Assembly (NCBI GenBank): GCA_903870165.1
Contig: CAIQBW010000017.1
Location: 62,001-126,000, forward strand
Reading direction: 5' to 3'
Source: an uncultured Methylophilaceae bacterium
Lineage (GTDB): Bacteria; Pseudomonadota; Gammaproteobacteria; Burkholderiales; Methylophilaceae
Length of the DNA: 64,000 bases
In this document: positions 33,772 through 40,713 of the stretch, piece by piece
Numbering within the stretch: the stretch's first letter is position 1
How the letters are laid out: each line of letters begins with the position of its first letter
The notes under the pieces: model-generated
Told to the model about the DNA's origin: nothing
Seen by the model: only the letters and a program-made list of their open reading frames with translations
Database searches by the model: none
Translations under genes and position numbers: made by a program

Positions 33772-34011
33772 ATGCATGAAATTTTCAATGGAACAATTCC
33801 TATGCACGCGATTGCAATGTGCATCTTGATGAATGTTGCTTTAGTTTTATCAATAGCGGCATTAATTAAATATCTGATTAAGGGTAAATGTGGTTGCGGC
33901 TGTAACTGCGGCTGTAACTGCGGCTGTAACTGCGGATGTAACTGCGGATGTTCTTGCTGTAATGGAAAAAAAGAAAGCTGCGGCACAGATACTAATTCTT
34001 GCTGTAAATAA
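33772..34011 (+). CDS. Single-pass membrane protein with (CGCN)n cysteine-rich domain
   Basis: 79 residues. One TM helix (residues about 10-38, HAIAMCILMNVALVLSIAAL...) is followed by a Lys-Gly linker and a run of CGCN units, then CSCCNGKK and a CGTDTNSCCK end, with 17 Cys in about 40 residues. DNA repeats of 12 bases (TGTAACTGCGGC) underlie it. A metal-binding role is plausible by composition; no named family is recognised. AGGAGAA RBS. Confidence 0.75.
   Translation: MHEIFNGTIPMHAIAMCILMNVALVLSIAALIKYLIKGKCGCGCNCGCNCGCNCGCNCGCSCCNGKKESCGTDTNSCCK
33901..33948 (+). repeat. Four tandem 12-bp repeats encoding CNCG/CGCN units
   Basis: TGTAACTGCGGC occurs twice exactly and twice as TGTAACTGCGGA, back to back. 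This is prone to copy-number change. Confidence 0.9.
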
Positions 34012-34038
34012 CTAGTCATTAGCAGCAAAATAAAAAGA

Positions 34039-34165
34039 AAGGGTTACGTGAAAACGTAGCCCTTTAATTCATCCCAAATTTCAATGCATACCTGATCTGT
34101 GGTCTAAACTCAAAGGGTCTAGGATCAAAAAAGTCGGGAGTCCCGACTTTTCTCAAATAAAACGT
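34039..34165 (+). repeat. Module-end repeat copy D (terminator, tail, second hairpin)
   Basis: AAGGGTTACGTGAAAACGTA then GCCCTTT, a CATACCTGATCTGTGG tail, GTCTAGGATC and the hairpin AAAGTCGGGAGTCCCGACTTT (34130-34150). Collinear with copy C over about 120 bases. Confidence 0.87.
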
Positions 34166-34203
34166 TAAATTTTTCAATTATCACTTGAATTTAGTTTTAG
34201 TTA

Positions 34204-34228
34204 GTACTAATATAGTACTAATAAGTAC
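34204..34228. promoter_or_regulatory. AGTACTAATATAGTACTAATAAGTACT repeats, candidate MarR operator
   Basis: Three AGTACT words spaced 11 bases apart immediately upstream of the MarR gene; AGTACT is itself palindromic. Confidence 0.6.
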
Positions 34229-34248
34229 TTTATATTGAGCTTAAAAAG

Positions 34249-34662
34249 ATGAATTTCTTACCTGTATTAAGAGAATTGGCCCTAGCGTATCAGTCATTTG
34301 AGCGATATTCAGCGCCAGATATTAAGGCGTTGGGTTTGACACATACACAATTCGATATTATTGCGACTTTGGGGAACCAGCCTCACATGACGTGTAAGCA
34401 GCTCGGTGAGAAGACATTAGTTACAAAAGGTACTTTGACTGGCGTCCTTGAGCGCCTTGAGATGAAAGGCATCCTCGAAAGAAAGCTTAATCCAGAGGAT
34501 GCTCGCAGCCAAATGATTGGGCTGACTCAAGCAGGTCAGGAATTATTTGAAAAGGTATTTCCGCATCATTTGGCGCATTTAGAGAAAGCTTTTGGAATAC
34601 TATCAGCAGATGAAATGACTGAGATACAAGTTTCATTGAAAAAACTCAGAGAAATTTTTTAA
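34249..34662 (+). CDS. MarR-family transcriptional regulator
   Basis: 137 residues: winged helix with TQFDIIATLGNQPHMTCKQLGEKTLVTKGTLTGVLERLE (in parts) and wing EDARSQMIGLTQAG. It leads a three-gene group with YceI and CDGSH genes, 33 bases upstream of the former. It is probably a sensor for the stress the other two relieve. AGTACTAATATAGTACT-like repeats lie just upstream (34204-34228) and could be its operator. Confidence 0.9.
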   Translation: MNFLPVLRELALAYQSFERYSAPDIKALGLTHTQFDIIATLGNQPHMTCKQLGEKTLVTKGTLTGVLERLEMKGILERKLNPEDARSQMIGLTQAGQELFEKVFPHHLAHLEKAFGILSADEMTEIQVSLKKLREIF

Positions 34663-34695
34663 CGGATTATTAAGATTTACTTTAAGGAGAAGCAA

Positions 34696-35268
34696 ATGAA
34701 ATCGAAATTATTAGCAGCACTATTAGTAACATTTGGCGTAAGCGCAAACGCATTAGCTGCACCTGAAACTTATATCATCGATGGTAACCATACGATGCCT
34801 AGGTTCTCATACAGCCATTTTGGTTATTCAACCCAACTAAGTAAGTTTGATAAAACTTCAGGCAAAATTGTTTTGGATAAAGAAGCTAAACAAGGGTCAG
34901 TTGATGTGACTATTCAGACTATTTCTGTGAATACTGGTTATGCATTATTTAACGAACATATCCAAGGTGAAGATTTCTTCAATACGGCTAAGTTTCCAAC
35001 AGCCACATTTACATCAAATAAGCTTAACTTCAAAGGTGATAAGCTTTCATCAATTGATGGGACTTTAACAATTAAAGGCATTAGCAAACCAGTTAGTTTT
35101 ACCGTGACTTCATTCCTATGTATGCCACATCCGATGGCTAAGAAAGAAGCTTGTGGTGCTAATGCAACAACAGTTGTAAAACGTAGTGACTTTAATATGG
35201 GTAAGCATGTGCCATACGTTAGTGATGAGGTAACAATCGACATTCCTGTTGAGGCAATTAAAGAGTAA
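34696..35268 (+). CDS. yceI: YceI-family periplasmic lipocalin-like protein
   Basis: 190 residues with a signal peptide ending ALA. ETYIIDGNHTMPRFSYSHFGYSTQ, FDKTSGKIVLD, HIQGEDFFNTAKFPTATFTS and GTLTIKGISKPVSFTV (all separate) are YceI hallmarks; the family binds isoprenoid-type lipids and is linked to base and acid stress. RBS AAGGAGA. It precedes the CDGSH gene by 23 bases. Confidence 0.95.
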   Translation: MKSKLLAALLVTFGVSANALAAPETYIIDGNHTMPRFSYSHFGYSTQLSKFDKTSGKIVLDKEAKQGSVDVTIQTISVNTGYALFNEHIQGEDFFNTAKFPTATFTSNKLNFKGDKLSSIDGTLTIKGISKPVSFTVTSFLCMPHPMAKKEACGANATTVVKRSDFNMGKHVPYVSDEVTIDIPVEAIKE

Positions 35269-35291
35269 TTTACTTAAATTTGGAGAATAAA

Positions 35292-35525
35292 ATGCAAGCA
35301 GAAAACCCACAAAACTCACCTTATGCAGTAGACGTTGAAGCTGGTAAAAGCTATTACTGGTGCTCTTGCGGTAAAAGTAAGACACAACCTTTCTGTGATG
35401 GCTCACATCAAGGTACGCCTTTTACACCTGTAGAATATAAAGCCACAGAAAATAAAACTGTTTACTTCTGTGGATGTAAGAAGTCAACAAATCAGCCAAT
35501 GTGTGACGGTAGCCATAGTAAGTAA
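35292..35525 (+). CDS. Double CDGSH iron-sulfur protein
   Basis: 77 residues from ATG 35292 (GGAG 8 bases upstream). Two CDGSH-type [2Fe-2S] sites: CSCGKSKTQPFCDGSH and CGCKKSTNQPMCDGSH. The tandem arrangement matches bacterial MiNT-like proteins. It likely acts in redox or electron transfer along with YceI. Confidence 0.93.
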   Translation: MQAENPQNSPYAVDVEAGKSYYWCSCGKSKTQPFCDGSHQGTPFTPVEYKATENKTVYFCGCKKSTNQPMCDGSHSK

Positions 35526-35528
35526 CAA

Positions 35529-35560
35529 ACAAACCCACCTAAGCCGTGGGTTTGTATTTT
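35529..35560 (+). terminator. Terminator after the CDGSH gene
   Basis: ACAAACCCAC/GTGGGTTTGT stem with ATTTTATT tail. Confidence 0.9.
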
Positions 35561-35578
35561 ATTAGCGTAGAGGCCTCT

Positions 35579-35611
35579 TAGAGCAGGGTTCGATCAGCAC
35601 GCAGCGCGCCA
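35579..35611 (+). repeat. Degenerate tRNA-Lys remnant with internal deletion, copy E
   Basis: TAGAGCAG (D arm) is joined directly to GGTTCGATC (T arm), followed by a decayed acceptor end GCGCGCCA and then AAGTATTACAA, the same flank that follows copy A. Weakest of the three copies. Confidence 0.65.
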
Positions 35612-35627
35612 AGTATTACAATAGTTT

Positions 35628-35867
35628 TTAAGGTTTATCCGTCACTAATAAATTCACTAGTCTATTCACCATCGGCCCTATAAAGATTATTGATAAGAAA
35701 ACAAGAGGCCACCCCAGTATGAAGTTAGATAGCCATTTATTTAAGAATATTTTTGTTGATGGTGTATTAATAAATGTAATTACACCGCTCACGATTAGAG
35801 CGGTGTTAAATGACATTAAGAATGCAAAAACAACCAGGCGATAACGAGATGAGATTTTAATATTCAT
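35628..35867 (-). CDS. DUF2798 small membrane protein
   Basis: 79 residues, two TM helices (VVFAFLMSFNTALIVSGVITF; FILGWPLVFLSIIFIGPMV) with the DUF2798 spacing and short C-terminal Arg-x3-Leu tail. Function unknown. Located 19 bases after the hydrolase gene, same strand. Confidence 0.85.
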   Translation of the reverse strand: MNIKISSRYRLVVFAFLMSFNTALIVSGVITFINTPSTKIFLNKWLSNFILGWPLVFLSIIFIGPMVNRLVNLLVTDKP

Positions 35868-35886
35868 ATATATCCATAAATGCGGA

Positions 35887-36738
35887 TTAGTTTTCTAATA
35901 AGATTTCTGTCATTTTTTCTGGGTTATCTACAAATGCGAAATGACCTGTATTAGTGACGGTAGAAATTGAAATCCCACCTAATTGCTTAGCAGTTTTTTT
36001 CCTTTCAGCTACTGTTGACCAGTCATGCTGACCATAAATCAACTTTACAGGGGCTTTCACTTCTGAATAGAGAGATTGGGCCTTGCTCCACGATTGCCAT
36101 CCAGCAAATGTACTTCTCTCAACGTGTCTATATCCTTTACGTCTGCCGACTCGATCTAATTCCATTAGAAGCTTTGAGGGCATCCAGCGTTTATTTTTTA
36201 ATCCGCCCTTTAAGATAATGCCAAGAAAAAGTATGTTCTCCATTGCCGCAACTGCTGCGCCGACATATTGGATGGCGAATTGGCTAATTACAAAATTTGC
36301 TAAAAAATTACCACGTCTTACACCGTCACCATATTTTCTGTCGTAATCGTAGGGGTTCGATGAGATAACCTTTTTAATGCGGCTGGGTATTTGACTGGCA
36401 ACGGTCAGAGCCAATACGCCACCAATTGATTCCCCGATTAAGGTAACTTCTTTTAGGTCGAGTTTTTCAATAAACTCTATCACAGCATTGCGGAAATACG
36501 GTTCGTCATAGGAGGCTTTAGTATCAATGGATGAATAACCATGTCCTGGTAAATCTATTGCATAAACAGTGAAGTGTTTTGCGAGTTGAGGAATAACCTG
36601 CTCAAAGTAATCTAGCTGTGTACGAATAGTATGAATCAGAATCAATGGAGCGCCATTGCCTGTCTTCAAGTAACGAAGCGTCCTGTTTCCGTTAATCTTT
36701 AATTCGGAAACATTACCGAGATGAGATAAGTTTTGCAT
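35887..36738 (-). CDS. Alpha/beta-fold hydrolase
   Basis: 283 residues. NTRTIRTQLDYFEQVIPQL-like cap, YAIDLPGHGYS, nucleophile Ser in IGESIGGV, acidic residue in YGQHDWST and His in NTGHFAFVDNPE: full catalytic triad. Substrate unknown; an ester, epoxide or haloacid substrate is possible. Forms a minus-strand group with the SDR (divergent TetR). Confidence 0.92.
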   Translation of the reverse strand: MQNLSHLGNVSELKINGNRTLRYLKTGNGAPLILIHTIRTQLDYFEQVIPQLAKHFTVYAIDLPGHGYSSIDTKASYDEPYFRNAVIEFIEKLDLKEVTLIGESIGGVLALTVASQIPSRIKKVISSNPYDYDRKYGDGVRRGNFLANFVISQFAIQYVGAAVAAMENILFLGIILKGGLKNKRWMPSKLLMELDRVGRRKGYRHVERSTFAGWQSWSKAQSLYSEVKAPVKLIYGQHDWSTVAERKKTAKQLGGISISTVTNTGHFAFVDNPEKMTEILLEN

Positions 36739-36796
36739 TTGTTGCCCCTATTAATGTGTTCTTTAAATTCTATGAATGAATCTCTAATGCAGTCTT

Positions 36797-37528
36797 CTAC
36801 CAAGGCAGAGTATCCGCTTCATGGAAGAAGCTACCGGTTGGGCCATCGCTATCTAATGTCGCTAGTCTTAATGATGTTTTATAGCTGTCAGCAACTTCCA
36901 TCGGCGCATGTGGCCCGCCTAGCTCTGTTTTTACCCAGCCTGGATGTGCAGAGTTGACTTTAATATTAGTATTTTTAAGCTCATGCGCTAAATGGATTGT
37001 GTAAGCGTTCAGTGCTGTCTTTGATGCGTTATATGCAAATGCCTTTGCTGGATTGATTGGAGAATTTTCCATGGTTTGCAAAGTAAGTGAGCCAAGAATG
37101 CTTGATAAATTTACAATTCGTCCTGCTACTGACTTCATTAGCAGTGGGAGTAATTTCTGTGTCAGTGCAACAACAGCAAAAAGATTGGTGTGGAAAGTCT
37201 CTTGCAGAACAGTTTGACTTACAAAGCTACTTGAATTTTTGCCAATCAACTCCTCGTTAGCTATCCCAGCATTATTAATAAGAATATCTAGTTCGCCGTA
37301 GTTTTCTTCTATGTGGCTATAGACACTATCTGGTGATTTTTCATCATTAGCATCATAAGAAATAGCTTCAGCATTAAAACCCATTCCTTGTAGTTCTTTT
37401 GCTGCTGCCTGCCCCTTAGCAAGGTCCCTACAACCAATAATCAAATTGATTCCTTGAGCGCCCAATGCTTTGGCTGTTTCAAATCCAATGCCACGATTAC
37501 CACCCGTTATAAATGCTACTTTGCTCAT
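36797..37528 (-). CDS. Short-chain dehydrogenase/reductase
   Basis: 243 residues: TGGNRGIG loop, INNAG, Ser in NLSSILGS, YNASK catalytic Tyr/Lys and NSAHPGWVKT. NADP(H)-type classical SDR. Divergent from a TetR regulator, 118-133 bases away with a large palindrome between, so probably induced by a TetR ligand together with the hydrolase. Confidence 0.93.
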   Translation of the reverse strand: MSKVAFITGGNRGIGFETAKALGAQGINLIIGCRDLAKGQAAAKELQGMGFNAEAISYDANDEKSPDSVYSHIEENYGELDILINNAGIANEELIGKNSSSFVSQTVLQETFHTNLFAVVALTQKLLPLLMKSVAGRIVNLSSILGSLTLQTMENSPINPAKAFAYNASKTALNAYTIHLAHELKNTNIKVNSAHPGWVKTELGGPHAPMEVADSYKTSLRLATLDSDGPTGSFFHEADTLPW

Positions 37529-37559
37529 CTTTTTCTCCTGAAATTTTCTGAATCATTCA

Positions 37560-37585
37560 AATAATGTAATTTGGATTACATTATT
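37560..37585. promoter_or_regulatory. Perfect 11-base palindrome, candidate TetR operator
   Basis: AATAATGTAAT-TTGG-ATTACATTATT. A second degraded copy (TATGTAATCTATGTTATAT) lies at 37616, nearer the TetR start, giving two sites in the divergent promoter. Confidence 0.75.
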
Positions 37586-37661
37586 AATCTTTCATATTTT
37601 GCTTGTCAACACATTTATGTAATCTATGTTATATTATTAAAAAATATTGAAAGTTTTAGGT

Positions 37662-38252
37662 ATGGCAACAGTAGGAAGACCAAGGTCGTTTGATAAAGAT
37701 GAAGCTTTGAAAAAAGCGATGTATGTCTTTTGGGAGAAAGGCTATGAAGGAACAACAATGGCTGATCTTATTGAATCCATTGGCATGAAAGCCCCGAGTA
37801 TCTATGCAGCTTTTGGTAATAAAGATGCGATCTTTAAAGAAGTTGTTCAGACATACTTACCAATTGTTGTGGATGGCCAACTGAAAGTACTCAATAGCTT
37901 TCCAGAAATTTATGATGCGGTTGAAGCCACATTAAATGCTTGTGTGAATTTGTATACGGGAAAAGATAACCCGTCCTCATGTTTAGTGATGACTGCAGCG
38001 ATAAATACAGCGCCAGAGCACGCAGAACATATCGGCAGCTTGAGAGATTTAAGAGAAAAATATAAAGACGCATGGCAAAAGAGATTTGAGCAAGCTAAGT
38101 TTGACAAGCAGCTACCTGAAAATGCTAATGCATTTGAACTGGCGGAATACTTTACGACCCTTATTCAAGGGATGACTATTAAAGCAAAAGATGGTGCATC
38201 CAAATACTCCTTGGATGCAACCGTAAAGCTTGCAATGAAGGTATTGAAGTAG
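37662..38252 (+). CDS. TetR-family transcriptional regulator
   Basis: 196 residues from ATG 37662 (the upstream TTG 37647 lacks a Shine-Dalgarno). GRPRSFDKDEALKKAMYVFWEKGYEGTTMADLIESIGMKAPSIYAAFGNKDAIF (in parts) is a classical TetR HTH. The C-terminal ligand domain is of the AcrR/TetR_C type. Expected to repress itself and the divergent SDR-hydrolase genes. Confidence 0.93.
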   Translation: MATVGRPRSFDKDEALKKAMYVFWEKGYEGTTMADLIESIGMKAPSIYAAFGNKDAIFKEVVQTYLPIVVDGQLKVLNSFPEIYDAVEATLNACVNLYTGKDNPSSCLVMTAAINTAPEHAEHIGSLRDLREKYKDAWQKRFEQAKFDKQLPENANAFELAEYFTTLIQGMTIKAKDGASKYSLDATVKLAMKVLK

Positions 38253-38303
38253 CTTAGTCGTCTCCTAGTGCAGAGCCCAGCATGTGGAGTTGCAGAATTT
38301 CTC

Positions 38304-38338
38304 AAAAAGCCCCAAGGTTAGCGCCTTGAGGCTTTTTC
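38304..38338 (+). terminator. Terminator after the TetR gene
   Basis: AAAAAGCCCCAAGG/CCTTGAGGCTTTTT stem and T5. Confidence 0.92.
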
Positions 38339-38457
38339 TTTTGGAAGATCAATATTTTTAACAAATCTGCCTTTATTTTTGCATTCATTTGATCTGAGAC
38401 AACTCCACTACGGCGCTTAAGCGCTAGCATTAAGCTTTCTCTTATAGGAGTTTAGCG

Positions 38458-38847
38458 ATGTCATTAAGCCACGCTGTTGTTTGGATCGATCATCAAGAAG
38501 CGCACGTGATTCAATTTAATGCAGATACGCACGAAAATTCGACCATCACGACAAAATCAAAGCACGGCCATATTCATCAAAAGGCTGGTATTCTTACTGG
38601 ACATCATCAAGTCAGCTCTGAGGTTTATTTGCATGAAGTGGTTGAAGCGGTTGCAGGAGCTAATGAGATTTTGATTGTGGGCCCTGGGGTGGCTAAGTTG
38701 GAGTTGATTAAGCATATCAATCAACATGATGTAAAAATTAGCAATAAAGTTGTAGGTGTTGAGACAGTGGACCATCCAACTGACGGTCAATTGCTGGCTT
38801 ATGCGAAGAAATATTTTTTGCGCGTAGATAATTTACGGCCGCTTTAA
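38458..38847 (+). CDS. eRF1-domain-3-like ("translational machinery") protein
   Basis: 129 residues: HAVVWIDHQEAHVIQFN, HKAGILTGHHQVSSEVYLHEVVEAV, ANEILIVGPGVAKLELIKHI, VVGVETVDHPTDGQLLAYAKKYF. This is a widespread small family with an eRF1/Pelota domain-3-like fold, seen in beta- and gammaproteobacteria; role unclear, perhaps stress or hibernation. RBS ATAGGAG. Confidence 0.8.
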   Translation: MSLSHAVVWIDHQEAHVIQFNADTHENSTITTKSKHGHIHQKAGILTGHHQVSSEVYLHEVVEAVAGANEILIVGPGVAKLELIKHINQHDVKISNKVVGVETVDHPTDGQLLAYAKKYFLRVDNLRPL

Positions 38848-38958
38848 TTTATTAGAATGCCAATGTAATGTTAGATTCCAATTTTGTAACAATTTAGAAA
38901 CGTCCTTGTCGTATAATTTATATATATGGAATACCTAAAAAAGTTTTAAGGAGCTGAT

Positions 38959-40008
38959 ATGAAAAAGAATTGGATGGGCTTGGCGCTGTTGACGACATTA
39001 TCAATGGCTTCGTTAGCCGCCTCTGCAGATGATGAAGCTTATAAAGGAAGCTGGTATGCGCTACCAGGCGTTAGCTACAATTGGACTGATAGTGATTTGA
39101 AAGCCGATGACGGCGTGGGTGGCTTTATTCGAATGGGTAAAGAGTTTGCGCCAAATTGGGATCTTCAATTTGGGGGCTCTTACGCAAGCTTGGATGGCAA
39201 TACGACTGGAAAATATAAGCAAACACTTTTAGGGGTTGATGCGCTTTATATGTTTAGTCGTGAGAAGCTGCGTCCGTTCCTGTTAGTAGGTGTAGGGTAT
39301 GCCCACAATAAGTTAGACCTTGCTGGAAGTGGTTCAAAAGATTCAGTTATGGGTAATATTGGTGCCGGTGTCCAGTACTTAGTGACTGAAAACCTTGGTT
39401 TGCAAGCTGATTTGCGCTCTGTTTGGAGTGAAGCTAATGTTGGTGGTGATAACAAAACAGTTGGCAATACGATATTGAATCTCGGTGCGATTTTCCGTTT
39501 TGGTGCGCCAGCACCAATGCCTGCTCCGATGCCGGTTCTTGAGGCGCCGGTTGTTGAGGCGCCGGTTGTTGAGGCGCCAGTTATTGCTGCCAAGCCAGCA
39601 TGTAAGCCAGTACTTGAGACAATTACGATTCAATCAGAAGCTTTGTTTGACTTCGATAAATACACAATTAAAGGTAAAAATAATCAAGTATTGGATGAAG
39701 TCGCTGCCAAGATTAAAGAACATGATGATGTTGAGTTTATTTTAGTGACTGGACATACCGATAAAATTGGTACGGATGCCTATAACCAAAAACTTTCTGA
39801 GCGTCGAGCTGATGCCGTAAGAAAGTACTTGGTTTCGCATGGTGTTAATGATGTTCATATTAAGTCAGTTGGTAAAGGTAAATCTGAGCCAGTAGTTGAT
39901 TGCAAAGGCGTCAAAGGCAATAAAAAAATTATTGAGTGTTTAGCACCTAACCGCCGTGTAGTGGTAGATGCAACCCACAAGCAAGAAGATGGATGTGCTG
40001 CAAATTAA
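38959..40008 (+). CDS. OmpA-family outer-membrane protein with N-terminal barrel
   Basis: 349 residues: signal peptide ending AAS/ADA, an eight-strand barrel (about 25-180), a Pro/Val/Glu linker with EAPVV repeats, and a C-terminal OmpA-like peptidoglycan-binding domain (FDFDKYTIKGKNN; VTGHTDKIGTDAYNQKLSERRADAVRKYL, in parts; PNRRVVVD). It anchors outer membrane to wall. RBS AAGGAG. Followed by a terminator. Confidence 0.95.
   Translation: MKKNWMGLALLTTLSMASLAASADDEAYKGSWYALPGVSYNWTDSDLKADDGVGGFIRMGKEFAPNWDLQFGGSYASLDGNTTGKYKQTLLGVDALYMFSREKLRPFLLVGVGYAHNKLDLAGSGSKDSVMGNIGAGVQYLVTENLGLQADLRSVWSEANVGGDNKTVGNTILNLGAIFRFGAPAPMPAPMPVLEAPVVEAPVVEAPVIAAKPACKPVLETITIQSEALFDFDKYTIKGKNNQVLDEVAAKIKEHDDVEFILVTGHTDKIGTDAYNQKLSERRADAVRKYLVSHGVNDVHIKSVGKGKSEPVVDCKGVKGNKKIIECLAPNRRVVVDATHKQEDGCAAN
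39541..39585 (+). repeat. Three tandem 15-bp repeats encoding EAPVV/EAPVI linker units
   Basis: GAGGCGCCGGTTGTT occurs twice exactly and once with two changes. It codes for the linker of the OmpA-like protein. Confidence 0.93.
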
Positions 40009-40033
40009 CTTTTTAATTTAAATTGCTTCGTTA

Positions 40034-40060
40034 AAAGGGTTGCGAAAGCAGCCCTTTTTT
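40034..40060 (+). terminator. Terminator after the OmpA-like gene
   Basis: AAAGGGTTGC-GAAA-GCAGCCCTTT and T-rich tail. Confidence 0.93.
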
Positions 40061-40155
40061 TATTGCAAAGATAAGGACATGTTTCAATTACATTGATTTG
40101 TCATTATTTTGATTTATGATAACCAAATACAAGACTAAAGGTATTGCGAATATAA

Positions 40156-40485
40156 ATGGCGAACTTAATAAAAAGGAATCAATACGGATCGTTTGTGTTG
40201 GTGTTTGGGCTGTTGCTCAACTGCAGTGCAATGGCTAAAGACATTAGCGATGAGCAGTATCAAGTCCGTATGGCGCAGAGAGAGTTCGATACTGCTAATC
40301 GAGATCATCAAGCTTTAGCTGATAGCATTAAAGAGCTTGAAAACAGAATTGCGCAGCAAGCTCAGCAACTTGATGCGCTAAAAAAAGGCCTGCCGGCTAA
40401 ATTAGAGCGCCTAAATAAAGCGCAGAAGGCGCTAGAAGAAAAACAATTGGTACTTGATAAAGCCTGGGAAGAAAACAAAAAATAG
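40156..40485 (+). CDS. Secreted coiled-coil protein (109 aa)
   Basis: Signal peptide (FVLVFGLLLNCSAMA), then an almost continuous heptad-type coiled coil (VRMAQREFDTANRDHQALAD; AQQLDALKKGLPAKLERLNKAQ, in parts). Periplasmic. No family named. It is convergent with the small membrane protein next door, 3 bases apart. Confidence 0.7.
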   Translation: MANLIKRNQYGSFVLVFGLLLNCSAMAKDISDEQYQVRMAQREFDTANRDHQALADSIKELENRIAQQAQQLDALKKGLPAKLERLNKAQKALEEKQLVLDKAWEENKK

Positions 40486-40488
40486 TGA

Positions 40489-40704
40489 TTATTTCGTTTT
40501 CTTCTTTTTATTAAGCTTACGCTTTTCGCGCCATTCAGCAATTCTTTGCCGTCGCATGACAATCGTTATCACCAAAATTGCCCAACCAAGCGCTAGCCAA
40601 GGCAAAGTACCAGCATAAATGCTAATCACAATCAAATGCGGAAATGCCGTGGTTAAAATCACAGGCAGTAGCGCTAAAATTAATCCAAGTAATATTAAAA
40701 GCAT
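40489..40704 (-). CDS. Small two-TM membrane protein (71 aa)
   Basis: Two hydrophobic helices (LILLGLILALLPVILTTAF; YAGTLPWLALGWAILVITIVM) then a Lys/Arg-rich cytoplasmic tail. Third in line after a two-component system, with a 9-base gap, so possibly co-expressed with it. Confidence 0.7.
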   Translation of the reverse strand: MLLILLGLILALLPVILTTAFPHLIVISIYAGTLPWLALGWAILVITIVMRRQRIAEWREKRKLNKKKKTK

Positions 40705-40713
40705 CGCTCTTAT

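Noticed and set aside
33772-34011. Regular short repeats looking like a CRISPR array
   Set aside because: Units are only 12 bp, without spacers, and lie in frame inside an ORF with a clear RBS; they encode CGCN units.
33759-34028. Minus-strand ORF rich in Gln/Pro/Leu over the Cys-rich gene
   Set aside because: Its low-complexity repeats are the antisense of the CGCN codons; the plus-strand ORF has the RBS and TM helix.
39246-39745. Antisense and out-of-frame ORFs over the OmpA-like gene (Thr/Gly- and Arg/Leu-rich repeats)
   Set aside because: Shadows created by the EAPVV 15-bp repeats; the real frame encodes a complete OmpA-family protein.
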